From contig NZ_JARHUG010000002.1 in assembly GCF_029223185.1 (NCBI RefSeq), positions 290,031 through 354,030 on the forward strand: a stretch of 64,000 nucleotides of DNA, in the 5' to 3' direction. Position numbers and translations under genes: made by a program. The notes beneath the pieces were generated by a model. That model ran no database searches. It saw only the letters and a program-made list of their open reading frames with translations, and had not been told where the DNA came from. This document shows positions 1-7,868 of this stretch, piece after piece. How positions within the stretch are numbered: position 1 is the first letter of the stretch; each line of letters opens with the position of its first letter. Source of the stretch: Aliiglaciecola sp. CAU 1673. GTDB taxonomy: Bacteria > Pseudomonadota > Gammaproteobacteria > Enterobacterales > Alteromonadaceae.

Positions 1-344
1 TGTAATTCAATTACAAAACTACTACAGTTATACCAGCGTAGAGCAAAAAAACAGCAATCAATGCGGCATAACTTTAAAACACTTGGCTATAAGAGCTGAA
101 TGTTCCCTTATTCCGCGAGCCGGGAAACACCATGCACATAGAAACAGAATCAGGCTTTGCTATATGTTGTCATTAACAGATAATGACCCGCTTATTCTCC
201 GTTTCGGTAGAGGACATAAAATTTAACATTATCTACCAAGCGCTTAGAGCCGCCTGTCGGTAAAATGGCGGCAATCTGTGGTATCCGTGGTCTTTTTTGA
301 CTCGGGCCTCCCATTTCAGAACATGCAGTATAAGGAAGGATTGA
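1..344. other. Upstream region of the efflux operon, no gene seen
   Basis: I see no convincing coding region here. It starts with a perfect 15-bp palindrome at 1-15 (7-bp arms around a central C), which could be an operator. A 6-bp GC inverted repeat lies at 249-254 and 267-272, without an adjacent T-tract. A strong Shine-Dalgarno (AAGGAAGG) sits just before the ATG at 345. No confident sigma-70 promoter could be assigned. A regulator gene, common beside RND pumps, would have to lie outside the window. Confidence 0.5.
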
Positions 345-1553
345 ATGAGTTCTAAGCTGAAAAAGGTCGGCATTCCCGTGGCGATTATCGCCGTCGCCAT
401 TGCGGTTGCGGCTGGTATGATTGCCGGTCGTGAACCACCAGAAAAAACCGTTCAGGAAAACAAAGCCTTTCTTGTAGATACAACCGCGGTCTATAAGCAG
501 GACCTGAATTTTGTGGTTAACTCCCAGGGTACGGTACTGCCGAAATACGAAACCACGCTGAGCAGCCAGGTTTCGGGAAAGATTATGTCCTTGTCGCCTA
601 ACTTTATTGAGGGTGGCATGTTTAAAAAGGGCGATGTTCTGTTAATGCTGGAACAGGATGATTACCTGACAGCCCTTAAGACCGCCGAAGCGGAATTGGC
701 CCGCGCCAAGGCTGCTTATGAAGAAGAAGAAGCGCGCGGTAAAGTGGCTGCCGAAGAATGGAAATCGGTAAAAAATAGTGTTGCCCCAGAGCTGGGTCTG
801 CGTAAACCACAGTTGGCAAAAGAAAAGGCCAATGTGCTGGCAGCCGAAGCGCAGTTGGAATTGGCCAAACGTAACCTGGCAAGAACGGAAATCCGTGCGC
901 CTTATGATGGCATGGTCAAATCCAAGTTGGTGGATGTGGGGCACTTTGTGACCACCGGCAGCCAGTTGGGTGTTATCTACGGCACCGAAGTCGCCGAGGT
1001 AAGGCTGCCGCTGAGCGATAACGATCTGGCCTACCTGGAATTACCCAGTGCCGAGGGCGAAGCCTCAGTGGTCCTCTCAGCCAAGGTGGCCGGTCAGCAG
1101 ATGCAGTGGTCCGGTAAACTGGTGCGTAACGAAGGTGTGGTGGATCAGCAAAGCCGTGTTATCTACGCCGTTGTTGAGGTTCCCGATCCCTATGCCCGAA
1201 ATGCCTCGTCTAACCATCTGCCATTAAAATTCGGTCGCTTTGTTAAAGCGGAAATCCAGGGTAATCACGCCGAAGATATGGTGGTACTGCCACGCAGCGT
1301 GCTGCGACTGGATGGCTCGGTGTTGGTAGTGGATACCGAACGCAAGCTGCGCATTCGTGAGGTGCAGGTGCAAAAAGCCGACGAAAAGTTTGTCTATATC
1401 CAAAGTGGTTTAGAGCAGGGCGAATTGGTCACCACCAGTGCGGTGCCCAATCCGGTTGACGGTATGGCCGTGCGCTTGCCCACTGATGATGATAGCGGCG
1501 ATGAGAACGAGCCCGTTGCTACCGCCACCGCCATGGCAGGAGACGCCCAATGA
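345..1553 (+). CDS. RND efflux pump periplasmic adaptor (HlyD/MFP family)
   Basis: Membrane-fusion protein that would link the inner-membrane RND pump encoded next to it with an outer-membrane channel. Residues 8-27 form one hydrophobic segment that acts as an uncleaved anchor or signal. It is followed by a biotinyl-lipoyl-like half motif (around 72-110, with VSGKI and KKGDVLL), an alpha-helical hairpin rich in Ala and Glu (about 110-175), the second lipoyl half (around 183-212, IRAPYDGMV) and beta-barrel/membrane-proximal domains to the C-terminus. The 402-residue length is typical. The stop overlaps the pump start by 4 nt, indicating translational coupling. No outer-membrane factor gene is adjacent, so a TolC-like protein encoded elsewhere is likely. 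The substrate cannot be told from sequence. Confidence 0.9.
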   Translation: MSSKLKKVGIPVAIIAVAIAVAAGMIAGREPPEKTVQENKAFLVDTTAVYKQDLNFVVNSQGTVLPKYETTLSSQVSGKIMSLSPNFIEGGMFKKGDVLLMLEQDDYLTALKTAEAELARAKAAYEEEEARGKVAAEEWKSVKNSVAPELGLRKPQLAKEKANVLAAEAQLELAKRNLARTEIRAPYDGMVKSKLVDVGHFVTTGSQLGVIYGTEVAEVRLPLSDNDLAYLELPSAEGEASVVLSAKVAGQQMQWSGKLVRNEGVVDQQSRVIYAVVEVPDPYARNASSNHLPLKFGRFVKAEIQGNHAEDMVVLPRSVLRLDGSVLVVDTERKLRIREVQVQKADEKFVYIQSGLEQGELVTTSAVPNPVDGMAVRLPTDDDSGDENEPVATATAMAGDAQ

Positions 1554-4500
1554 GTCGCATTGACACGCACTCTGGTGTGATTGCCTGGTTTGCGCGCAAT
1601 TCGGTGGCCGCCAACCTGCTGATGTTTATCCTTATCCTCGGTGGCTTGCTGGGCGCTTTTAGTATTCGCAAGCAGGTCTTTCCGACCTTCGATCTGAATA
1701 TCGTCAATGTCCGTGTTCCTTACTTAGGAGCTGCGCCACAGGAAGTGGAAGAGGGGGTCTTGGTTAAGATAGAAGAGGCCATCAAGGATCTGGAAGGCAT
1801 CAAAAAGATAACCGCCACCGCCAACGAAGGTATGGGCACCGTCAGTATTGAGGTGGAGGATGACTACGATCCGCTGCTGCTGCTCGATGAAGTTAAGGTG
1901 CAGGTGGATGCCATCCCCAGTTTCCCGGAAAACATCGAAAAGCCGGTTATCTATCGTGAAAAGGCTACGCAGACAGTGTTATGGGTCGCGCTCTATGGAC
2001 AGGCCGATGAACGCACCCTCAAAGAGTTAGCTAAAGGCTTGCGGGATGATATTGCCAATCTGCCCGGGGTTACCAATGTGCAGGTGGTGGGTGCCAGAGA
2101 CTACGAGGTGTCGGTAGAAATCTCTGAAATGCGCTTGCAGGAATACGGCCTGACCTTTCAGGAACTGGTGGATGCGGTCAGACGCAGCAGTATCGACCTA
2201 CCCGGCGGCGCCATCCGCTCTGATGATGGTGATATTCTGCTTCGCGCCAAGGGCCAAGCCTACCGGGGAGATGAGTTTGCCAACCTGGTATTGCTGACTC
2301 ATCCTGATGGTACTCGCCTGACCTTGGGTGATATTGCCACTATCAGAGACGGTTTCGTTGAAGATCCTGAGTTTGCAGAGTTTGATGGTAAGCCCGCTGT
2401 AAACGTGCGCGTTAACGCCATCGGCGACCAGAATGCATTGAAAATATCCGAAAGGGTAAATGCCTTCTTGAATGACAAGGCCGATAAGTGGCCACCGGGG
2501 ATCTATGCCGATACCTGGGGAGACAGCTCTTTCTACCTGGCCGATCGCCTCAATATGATGCTCAGCAACATGGCCATGGGCGCACTACTGGTGTTTTTGG
2601 TGCTCTCCTTGTTCCTGAAAATTCGTCTGGCCTTCTGGGTCATTGTCGGCCTGCCGGTGTGCTTCCTGGGCACGCTGCTGCTGATGCCCATGGGCATGTT
2701 TAACCTGTCGATCAATATGATCAGCCTGTTTGGCTTTATCCTGGTGCTGGGGATAGTGGTGGATGATGCCATCATCATGGGCGAATCGGCCTATTCGGAG
2801 ATAGACAAGAAGGGCCACAATGCCGATAACGTCATTGCCGGGGTCAAAAAAGTGGCCATGCCTGCAACCTTCGGTGTGTTGACCACTGTTGCCGCGTTTA
2901 CCCCCATGTTGATGGTCCCTGGTACCTTCGGAGTGATTTGGAAGACCATTGGTTGGGTTGTGATCCTATGCCTTATCTTTTCTTTGATTGAATCCAAGCT
3001 GATTTTACCTGCGCATTTGGTGCATATGAAATCCGGCCCTTACGATCCGGCTAAGGCCAATCGCTTTCAGCGTTTTCGCGACTTCTTCGCAGAGGGCATT
3101 AAGACCTTTGTGGCCACTAAGTATCAGCCGCTATTGGAAAAGGCCATTCGTAACCGCTACACCACATTGGCGACCTTCTTTGCCGCTTTGATCCTGACCA
3201 TCGGTTTGTTCGGCGGTGGCATGGTGCGCTTCGTGTTCTTCCCCAATGTGCCCAGCGATTTCATGACCGGTTCGGTAGAGTTGCAGCCAGGCTCATCTAT
3301 TGCCCAGCGGGACCAAGCGATTCGGGCTTTGTTGGATGCCCTCTACAAGATGGATGAAGCGGTGAAAGAGGAAACCGGGCAGAGTGTGGTCAAACACTCT
3401 ATGGCTTTCGACCGCGGATCATTGAATGGTCAGGTCTTTGTCGAATTGTCCAAAGGTGAAACCCGTGAGTTGGATGCCTTTGCTATTCAGGACAGATGGC
3501 GTGATTTCGTGCCGGAAATTCCGGGCGTGAAGAGTATCGATATCGGCGACCCTGGCGGTCCTGGCGGTGGCGAAGATATTACTTTGCAATTTAGTGGTTC
3601 CAACCTGGGGCAGTTGCGTCAGGCTACCGACGAAGTAAAAGCCTTTTTGGCCAACTATGACGGCGTGGTCGATATTCACGACAACTTCGCTGGTGGTAGC
3701 GACGAAATCCGTCTGAAAATCAAACCCGAAGCAGAGGCCCAGGGCCTGAGTCTGGAAAACCTGGCTCGTCAGGTCCGTCATGGGTTCTATGGTGCCGAAG
3801 CACAGCGTATTCAGCGAGGTGACGAAGAAGTTAAAGTTATGGTGCGTTATCCCAAAGAAGAGCGAAGCTCCGTGGGCTATTTGGAGAATATGCGTGTACG
3901 CACTGCCAAGGGTGATGAGATCCCGTTCTCTGAAGTAGCCGATATCGAACTGGCCCAAGGCTACGGCTCTATCGTCAGGATCAATGGCACCCGCGCCATC
4001 ACGGTATCTGCCAAGGTGGATAAAGGAAAAGTCGAGCCCACGCAGGTGGTCAACGAAGTGACCGAAAACTTTATTCCAGATTTGCTGGAGCGCTACCCCA
4101 GCGTTGATTTCGGTCTTGAAGGCCAGTCGAAGGAAGAAGGTGAAGCTTTGATGAGTCTGGCACAGGGCGCACTCTTTGCACTCTTTGCCATTTATGCGCT
4201 GATGGCAGTGCCCTTGAAGTCCTACGCACAGCCGCTGATCATTATGTCGGTGATCCCCTTCGGTATCGTCGGTGCTATTGTCGGTCACTTGCTGCTGGGG
4301 CATGCGGTCAGTGTGTTGTCCTTATGCGGCATTATTGCGCTGTCCGGGGTGGTGGTGAATGACAGCTTGATCATGGTCGATTTTGTCAACCGCGCCAGGG
4401 CAGAAGGACACTCATTGCTCGAATCTGCCATTCAGGCCGGTACCCAGCGTTTTCGCGCTATCGTGCTGACTTCTCTGACCACCTTTATGGGACTGATGCC

Positions 4501-4690
4501 TATTGTGTTTGAACGCAGCCTGCAGGCGCAGATTGTGATCCCTATGGCCATTTCCCTTGCTTTCGGGATCTTGTTTGCCACAGTGATCACGCTGTTGTTG
4601 GTGCCTTGCCTGTATTTGATCCTTCATGATATCAAGGCCCTGTTTACCCGGCGTAAGGCTGCAGTGGGCGGCGATGTGCAAGAAGCCTGA
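1550..4690 (+). CDS. RND multidrug efflux permease (AcrB/HAE1 superfamily)
   Basis: Proton-driven inner-membrane pump of 1046 residues, the family's usual length. TM1 is near the N-terminus (about 20-40), and two large periplasmic loops separate TM1-TM2 and TM7-TM8. The TM4 motif GIVVDDAIIMGE holds the paired Asp residues of the proton relay, and the equivalent TM10 region reads GVVVNDSLIMVD. It overlaps the adaptor gene by 4 nt (ATGA) and is followed by a rho-independent terminator, so the two form a complete bicistronic operon. The sequence resembles the broad Alteromonas/Shewanella RND group rather than AcrB itself. Drug, metal or lipid substrate is unknown. Confidence 0.92.
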   Translation: MSRIDTHSGVIAWFARNSVAANLLMFILILGGLLGAFSIRKQVFPTFDLNIVNVRVPYLGAAPQEVEEGVLVKIEEAIKDLEGIKKITATANEGMGTVSIEVEDDYDPLLLLDEVKVQVDAIPSFPENIEKPVIYREKATQTVLWVALYGQADERTLKELAKGLRDDIANLPGVTNVQVVGARDYEVSVEISEMRLQEYGLTFQELVDAVRRSSIDLPGGAIRSDDGDILLRAKGQAYRGDEFANLVLLTHPDGTRLTLGDIATIRDGFVEDPEFAEFDGKPAVNVRVNAIGDQNALKISERVNAFLNDKADKWPPGIYADTWGDSSFYLADRLNMMLSNMAMGALLVFLVLSLFLKIRLAFWVIVGLPVCFLGTLLLMPMGMFNLSINMISLFGFILVLGIVVDDAIIMGESAYSEIDKKGHNADNVIAGVKKVAMPATFGVLTTVAAFTPMLMVPGTFGVIWKTIGWVVILCLIFSLIESKLILPAHLVHMKSGPYDPAKANRFQRFRDFFAEGIKTFVATKYQPLLEKAIRNRYTTLATFFAALILTIGLFGGGMVRFVFFPNVPSDFMTGSVELQPGSSIAQRDQAIRALLDALYKMDEAVKEETGQSVVKHSMAFDRGSLNGQVFVELSKGETRELDAFAIQDRWRDFVPEIPGVKSIDIGDPGGPGGGEDITLQFSGSNLGQLRQATDEVKAFLANYDGVVDIHDNFAGGSDEIRLKIKPEAEAQGLSLENLARQVRHGFYGAEAQRIQRGDEEVKVMVRYPKEERSSVGYLENMRVRTAKGDEIPFSEVADIELAQGYGSIVRINGTRAITVSAKVDKGKVEPTQVVNEVTENFIPDLLERYPSVDFGLEGQSKEEGEALMSLAQGALFALFAIYALMAVPLKSYAQPLIIMSVIPFGIVGAIVGHLLLGHAVSVLSLCGIIALSGVVVNDSLIMVDFVNRARAEGHSLLESAIQAGTQRFRAIVLTSLTTFMGLMPIVFERSLQAQIVIPMAISLAFGILFATVITLLLVPCLYLILHDIKALFTRRKAAVGGDVQEA

Positions 4691-4704
4691 TAATCAGCAC
4701 TAAC

Positions 4705-4735
4705 AAAAAGCCCTGGTGATTACCGGGGCTTTTTT
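4705..4735 (+). terminator. Rho-independent terminator of the RND operon
   Basis: A GC-rich stem (GCCC...GGGC, extended by GGT/ACC around a 4-base loop) is followed by six T residues, 15 nt after the pump stop codon. Confidence 0.85.
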
Positions 4736-4753
4736 ATGTAGAACACAGAAATG

Positions 4754-4777
4754 AAAAAGCCCCGGTGAAGGGGCTTT
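4754..4777 (-). terminator. Rho-independent terminator facing the RRM gene
   Basis: Perfect 8-bp stem AAAGCCCC / GGGGCTTT with a 6-base loop. Read on the minus strand it ends in a run of five T residues, so it terminates the minus-strand RNA-binding-protein transcript. About 120 nt of 3' untranslated RNA lie between that gene's stop and this hairpin. Confidence 0.7.
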
Positions 4778-4897
4778 AAAAGGCCTAGATGGCTGAATCA
4801 TCTAAGCAACTGAACTTGGGGAAAAACTGCACCCCTTGGTCAGAGACGCTAGCTTGTGCCACCGACTAATGTCGCCGGCACTGAATCTGGATCTAAA

Positions 4898-5176
4898 TCA
4901 GAAACGGCCGCGAGGATTGGAGCCAGTTCTTGGCTTAGGTGGACGAGCTTCGTTTACCACGAGAGCGCGACCGGAAACGTCTTTACCATTGAGGCTCTCA
5001 ATGGCAGCTTCCGCTTCTGAACGGTTTGCAAACTCAACAAAGCCAAAGCCCTTAGAGCGGTTGGTTTCACGATCAGTGATGATCTTGGCAGAGCTTACAG
5101 TACCGAAAGCTGCGAAGGCGGCTTCCAAATCAGCGTCTGTCATTTGATATGACAGGTTTCCAACATATAGTTTCAT
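4898..5176 (-). CDS. RRM-domain RNA-binding protein
   Basis: Small single-RRM protein of 92 residues, of the type found in cyanobacteria and marine gammaproteobacteria and often cold-inducible. RNP2 is visible at the N-terminus (LYVGNL, residues 3-8) and RNP1 at about 43-50 (KGFGFVEF). The C-terminus is a short Pro/Arg/Gly tail. I chose the ATG at 5176 because the protein then begins MKLYVGNL as the family does; a GTG five codons upstream (5191) is in frame but adds nothing recognisable. It is a single-gene unit with a long leader holding a hairpin (5248-5271) and its own terminator. Cold-responsive control is inferred from the family, not seen. Confidence 0.9.
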   Translation of the reverse strand: MKLYVGNLSYQMTDADLEAAFAAFGTVSSAKIITDRETNRSKGFGFVEFANRSEAEAAIESLNGKDVSGRALVVNEARPPKPRTGSNPRGRF

Positions 5177-5562
5177 TTCAAGTTTTCTCACGGCCGTTGT
5201 CTATCTACGCCATCAAGGAGCCAACAGCCAGAATCGCCCGATGTCGTGTAAAGGGCAACCATACCCTTTACTTAGTTCAAGTCTAGTTTAGAGGCAAAGA
5301 TCAGCCTAGAGCAACAAGATTCTGGTAAAACCGTGATTATTTTATGCTCAGCTACGCATTTGTGAGAAGAATCGTGCGAAACGATCGCTTTGCCTTTACT
5401 GTCAATGGCTTTTGCGGAAATATTTTCATCTGAAACGCGGTTGCCTGGGCTTCAATTGACTCAAAAAATGGTCATTACATCGCCGTTGAGGTTTTTATCT
5501 GATAAACCCGAGGTTATCCTAGGCGCTGATAACCAAAACAATAATAAGGATTTAGCCCAACG
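5177..5562. other. Divergent intergenic region between RRM gene and S46 peptidase gene
   Basis: This 386-nt stretch serves two divergent genes. The only clear structure is the hairpin at 5248-5271, in the presumed leader of the RRM gene. A short plus-strand open frame at 5390-5581 has no recognisable protein features and I do not regard it as a gene. I could not place promoters with confidence. Confidence 0.4.
5248..5271 (-). promoter_or_regulatory. Leader hairpin of the RRM gene
   Basis: Perfect 8-bp inverted repeat GTAAAGGG / CCCTTTAC with an 8-base loop, about 72 nt upstream of the RRM start codon. No T-tract follows, so it is more likely a leader structure or operator than a terminator. 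Confidence 0.4.
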
Positions 5563-7722
5563 ATGCGAAGAATCAGTCTGACCCTTTTGGCTGGGATGAC
5601 CATGTTTGCCAATGCCGACGAAGGCATGTGGCAACCTCACCAACTGCCGCAATTGGAATCCATTCTCAAGCAAAAAGGCCTTGAGATTGATCCCAAAAAT
5701 ATTTCAAAACTCACCGAGTTTCCCATGAATGCGGTTATTAGCTTGGGAGGCTGCACGGCGTCTTTTGTTTCCCCTAAAGGTCTGGTGGTAACAAACCATC
5801 ACTGCGCGTACGGCAGCATTCAATACAACTCCACGCCAGAGAAAAACCACCTTGAAAATGGATTTCTGGCCAAGTCACTGGAGCAGGAACTGCCCGCCGC
5901 GCCAGGCTCCAGGATGTATGTCACCGAGCAGGTAGAGGATGTGACCTCTCAGGTAAACAAGGACCTTGAAGATACAAGAGACGGACAAGCCCGTTATGCA
6001 TTGGTTGAGGAACGTCAGAAGGCCTTAGTGGCAGAGTGTGAAAAAGACGCCGGCTATCGCTGTGAAGTGTACAGTTTTCATGGTGGATTAGAGTATTTCC
6101 TGATCAAGTCCCTGGAGATCCGTGACGTACGTCTGGTGTATGCACCAAGCATGTCGGTAGGCAAGTATGGTGGTGATGTGGACAACTGGATGTGGCCGCG
6201 TCAAACCGGTGACTTTTCTTTTTATCGCGCCTATGTGGGGCCTGATGGAAAACCGGCAGACTTCAACAAAGCTAACCAGCCATTTACGCCAGCGAGCTTC
6301 TTAAAAGTATCTGCTAAAGGCGTCAGTGACGGTGACTTTGTAATGGTGGCCGGATACCCTGGTAGCACCAACCGTTACCGTACTGCCAAAGAAGTGGAAG
6401 ATGCTTTCACTTATACCTATCCCATGGCGAAGGCCTATCGCGAGCAGATGATTGAAGTGATTGAGCAGACTGCGCAAGAGGGTAGCGATGCCAGGATCAA
6501 ATACGAGAGCACCATCGCCTCGTTGGCCAATTACGCTAAGAACTACGAAAGCATGATTGACAGCTACCAGCGCAGCGGCTTTTTAAAGCGCAAGCAAGCC
6601 TTTGAAAATCAACTGATGGGTTGGTTGAATGAGGATGAAGCACGCCTGGCCCGTTTTGGTGGCAGCCTGGATGCCTTAGCGGCGCTGGTGAAAGAGGATT
6701 CGGCAACCAAAGAGCAGGAACTGGCCCTTGGCTACATTCATCGTACGGCATTGTTGCCTGTGGCCGAGCAGCTTTATCGCCTGGCCCATGAACGCACCAA
6801 GCCGGATATGCAAAGAGAGCCCGGATATCAGAAGCGGGACCTTAAATCTATCGAAGAGTCTATGCGACGCTTGTCGCGCCGTTTCGATGCTGAGGTGGAT
6901 AAGGCCGTGCTGCTGCATTTCCTGAAAACCTATCATGCTTTGCCGCAAGAACAGCATATCGCCGAGCTGGATGCCTTCTTCGAAATGGGTGACAGCTGGA
7001 ATGAAGCCAGGATGCGTCAGGTATTGGACAAAATGTATCGTCAAACCAAGCTGGGTGATGAAGAGACCCGTCTGAAATGGATGAAAGCTGGGGTTGAGGC
7101 CTTCCAGACAAGTGACGACCCTTTTATTCAATACGCGGTGGCTATGTATGACCGCAATATGGCCATGGAGCAAGCAGACAAAGAACTGGCCGGTCGTTTC
7201 CAAACCATGCGCCCTGAATATATGCGTGCAGTGATCGCCTACCAGGAAAGTCAGGGCAATCCGGTATACGCCGACGCCAATAGTACGCTTCGCGTGACCT
7301 ACGGCAACGTACAAGGCTATTCACCAAAAGATGGTGTACTGAATATCCCATTCACCAGTTTGCGGGGATTGTTGCAGAAGGAAACCGGCGTCGAGCCGTT
7401 CAATTCTCCAGCAAAGCTACTGCAACTGGCAAAGGCAAAGGATTTTGGTCGCTATGGTATGACGGAGCTTGATTCTGTGCCGGTGAATTTCTTGAGCACA
7501 GTGGATACCACTGGCGGTAACTCAGGGTCACCTACATTAAATGGACGGGCTGAACTGGTGGGGCTGTTGTTTGACGGCGTTTATGAAAGCATTATCGGCG
7601 ATTGGGATTTTGACATCCGTTTGAATCGCTCTATCCATGTTGATAGCCGCTATATGCTGTGGATAATGGAAAAGTTGGACGGTGCTGACAACCTGTTATC
7701 AGAAATGGTGATCGTTGAGTAA
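5563..7722 (+). CDS. S46 family dipeptidyl-peptidase (DPP7-like)
   Basis: Serine exopeptidase of 719 residues that removes dipeptides from peptide N-termini in the periplasm or at the cell surface. A signal peptide occupies residues 1-18 (cut after NA). The trypsin-like catalytic set is visible: His in TNHHC (79-80), Asp in GGDVDNW (about 205-207) and Ser654 in GGNSGSP. The residue 18 positions after the catalytic Ser is Gly672. In characterised enzymes Gly here goes with DPP7-type preference for hydrophobic P1 residues, while Arg marks the Asp/Glu-specific DPP11, so DPP7-like specificity is inferred. The gene is monocistronic with its own terminator. Confidence 0.92.
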   Translation: MRRISLTLLAGMTMFANADEGMWQPHQLPQLESILKQKGLEIDPKNISKLTEFPMNAVISLGGCTASFVSPKGLVVTNHHCAYGSIQYNSTPEKNHLENGFLAKSLEQELPAAPGSRMYVTEQVEDVTSQVNKDLEDTRDGQARYALVEERQKALVAECEKDAGYRCEVYSFHGGLEYFLIKSLEIRDVRLVYAPSMSVGKYGGDVDNWMWPRQTGDFSFYRAYVGPDGKPADFNKANQPFTPASFLKVSAKGVSDGDFVMVAGYPGSTNRYRTAKEVEDAFTYTYPMAKAYREQMIEVIEQTAQEGSDARIKYESTIASLANYAKNYESMIDSYQRSGFLKRKQAFENQLMGWLNEDEARLARFGGSLDALAALVKEDSATKEQELALGYIHRTALLPVAEQLYRLAHERTKPDMQREPGYQKRDLKSIEESMRRLSRRFDAEVDKAVLLHFLKTYHALPQEQHIAELDAFFEMGDSWNEARMRQVLDKMYRQTKLGDEETRLKWMKAGVEAFQTSDDPFIQYAVAMYDRNMAMEQADKELAGRFQTMRPEYMRAVIAYQESQGNPVYADANSTLRVTYGNVQGYSPKDGVLNIPFTSLRGLLQKETGVEPFNSPAKLLQLAKAKDFGRYGMTELDSVPVNFLSTVDTTGGNSGSPTLNGRAELVGLLFDGVYESIIGDWDFDIRLNRSIHVDSRYMLWIMEKLDGADNLLSEMVIVE

Positions 7723-7726
7723 CAAT

Positions 7727-7752
7727 AAAGCCGGCAATTTGCCGGCTTTTTC
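7727..7752 (+). terminator. Rho-independent terminator after the S46 peptidase gene
   Basis: Perfect AAGCCGGCAA / TTGCCGGCTT-type stem followed by a T-run, starting 5 nt after the stop codon. Confidence 0.85.
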
Positions 7753-7868
7753 CTTTGATAAAGGGCGAAGTTTACCCTTGACGGCTAGACTAAGGGATCA
7801 GGCCAATGATGGTGACAGAGTAAAGTGTAATGTGGTCGTCCCGCGTATGTGGCTGCCGACGAGAATAA

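Noticed and set aside
249..272. GC inverted repeat upstream of the RND adaptor as a terminator
   Set aside because: The T-run is about 20 nt away and the stem is only 6 bp, so it does not fit a rho-independent terminator.
3419..4303. 294-codon open frame on the minus strand
   Set aside because: It lies wholly antisense to the RND pump gene, is rich in His and Gln from the complementary codon bias, and has no ribosome-binding site or family resemblance.
4836..5147. 103-codon plus-strand frame
   Set aside because: Antisense to the RRM gene, which has clear RNP motifs.
6676..7314. 212-codon minus-strand frame
   Set aside because: Antisense to the S46 peptidase gene, whose reading frame is fully supported by catalytic motifs.
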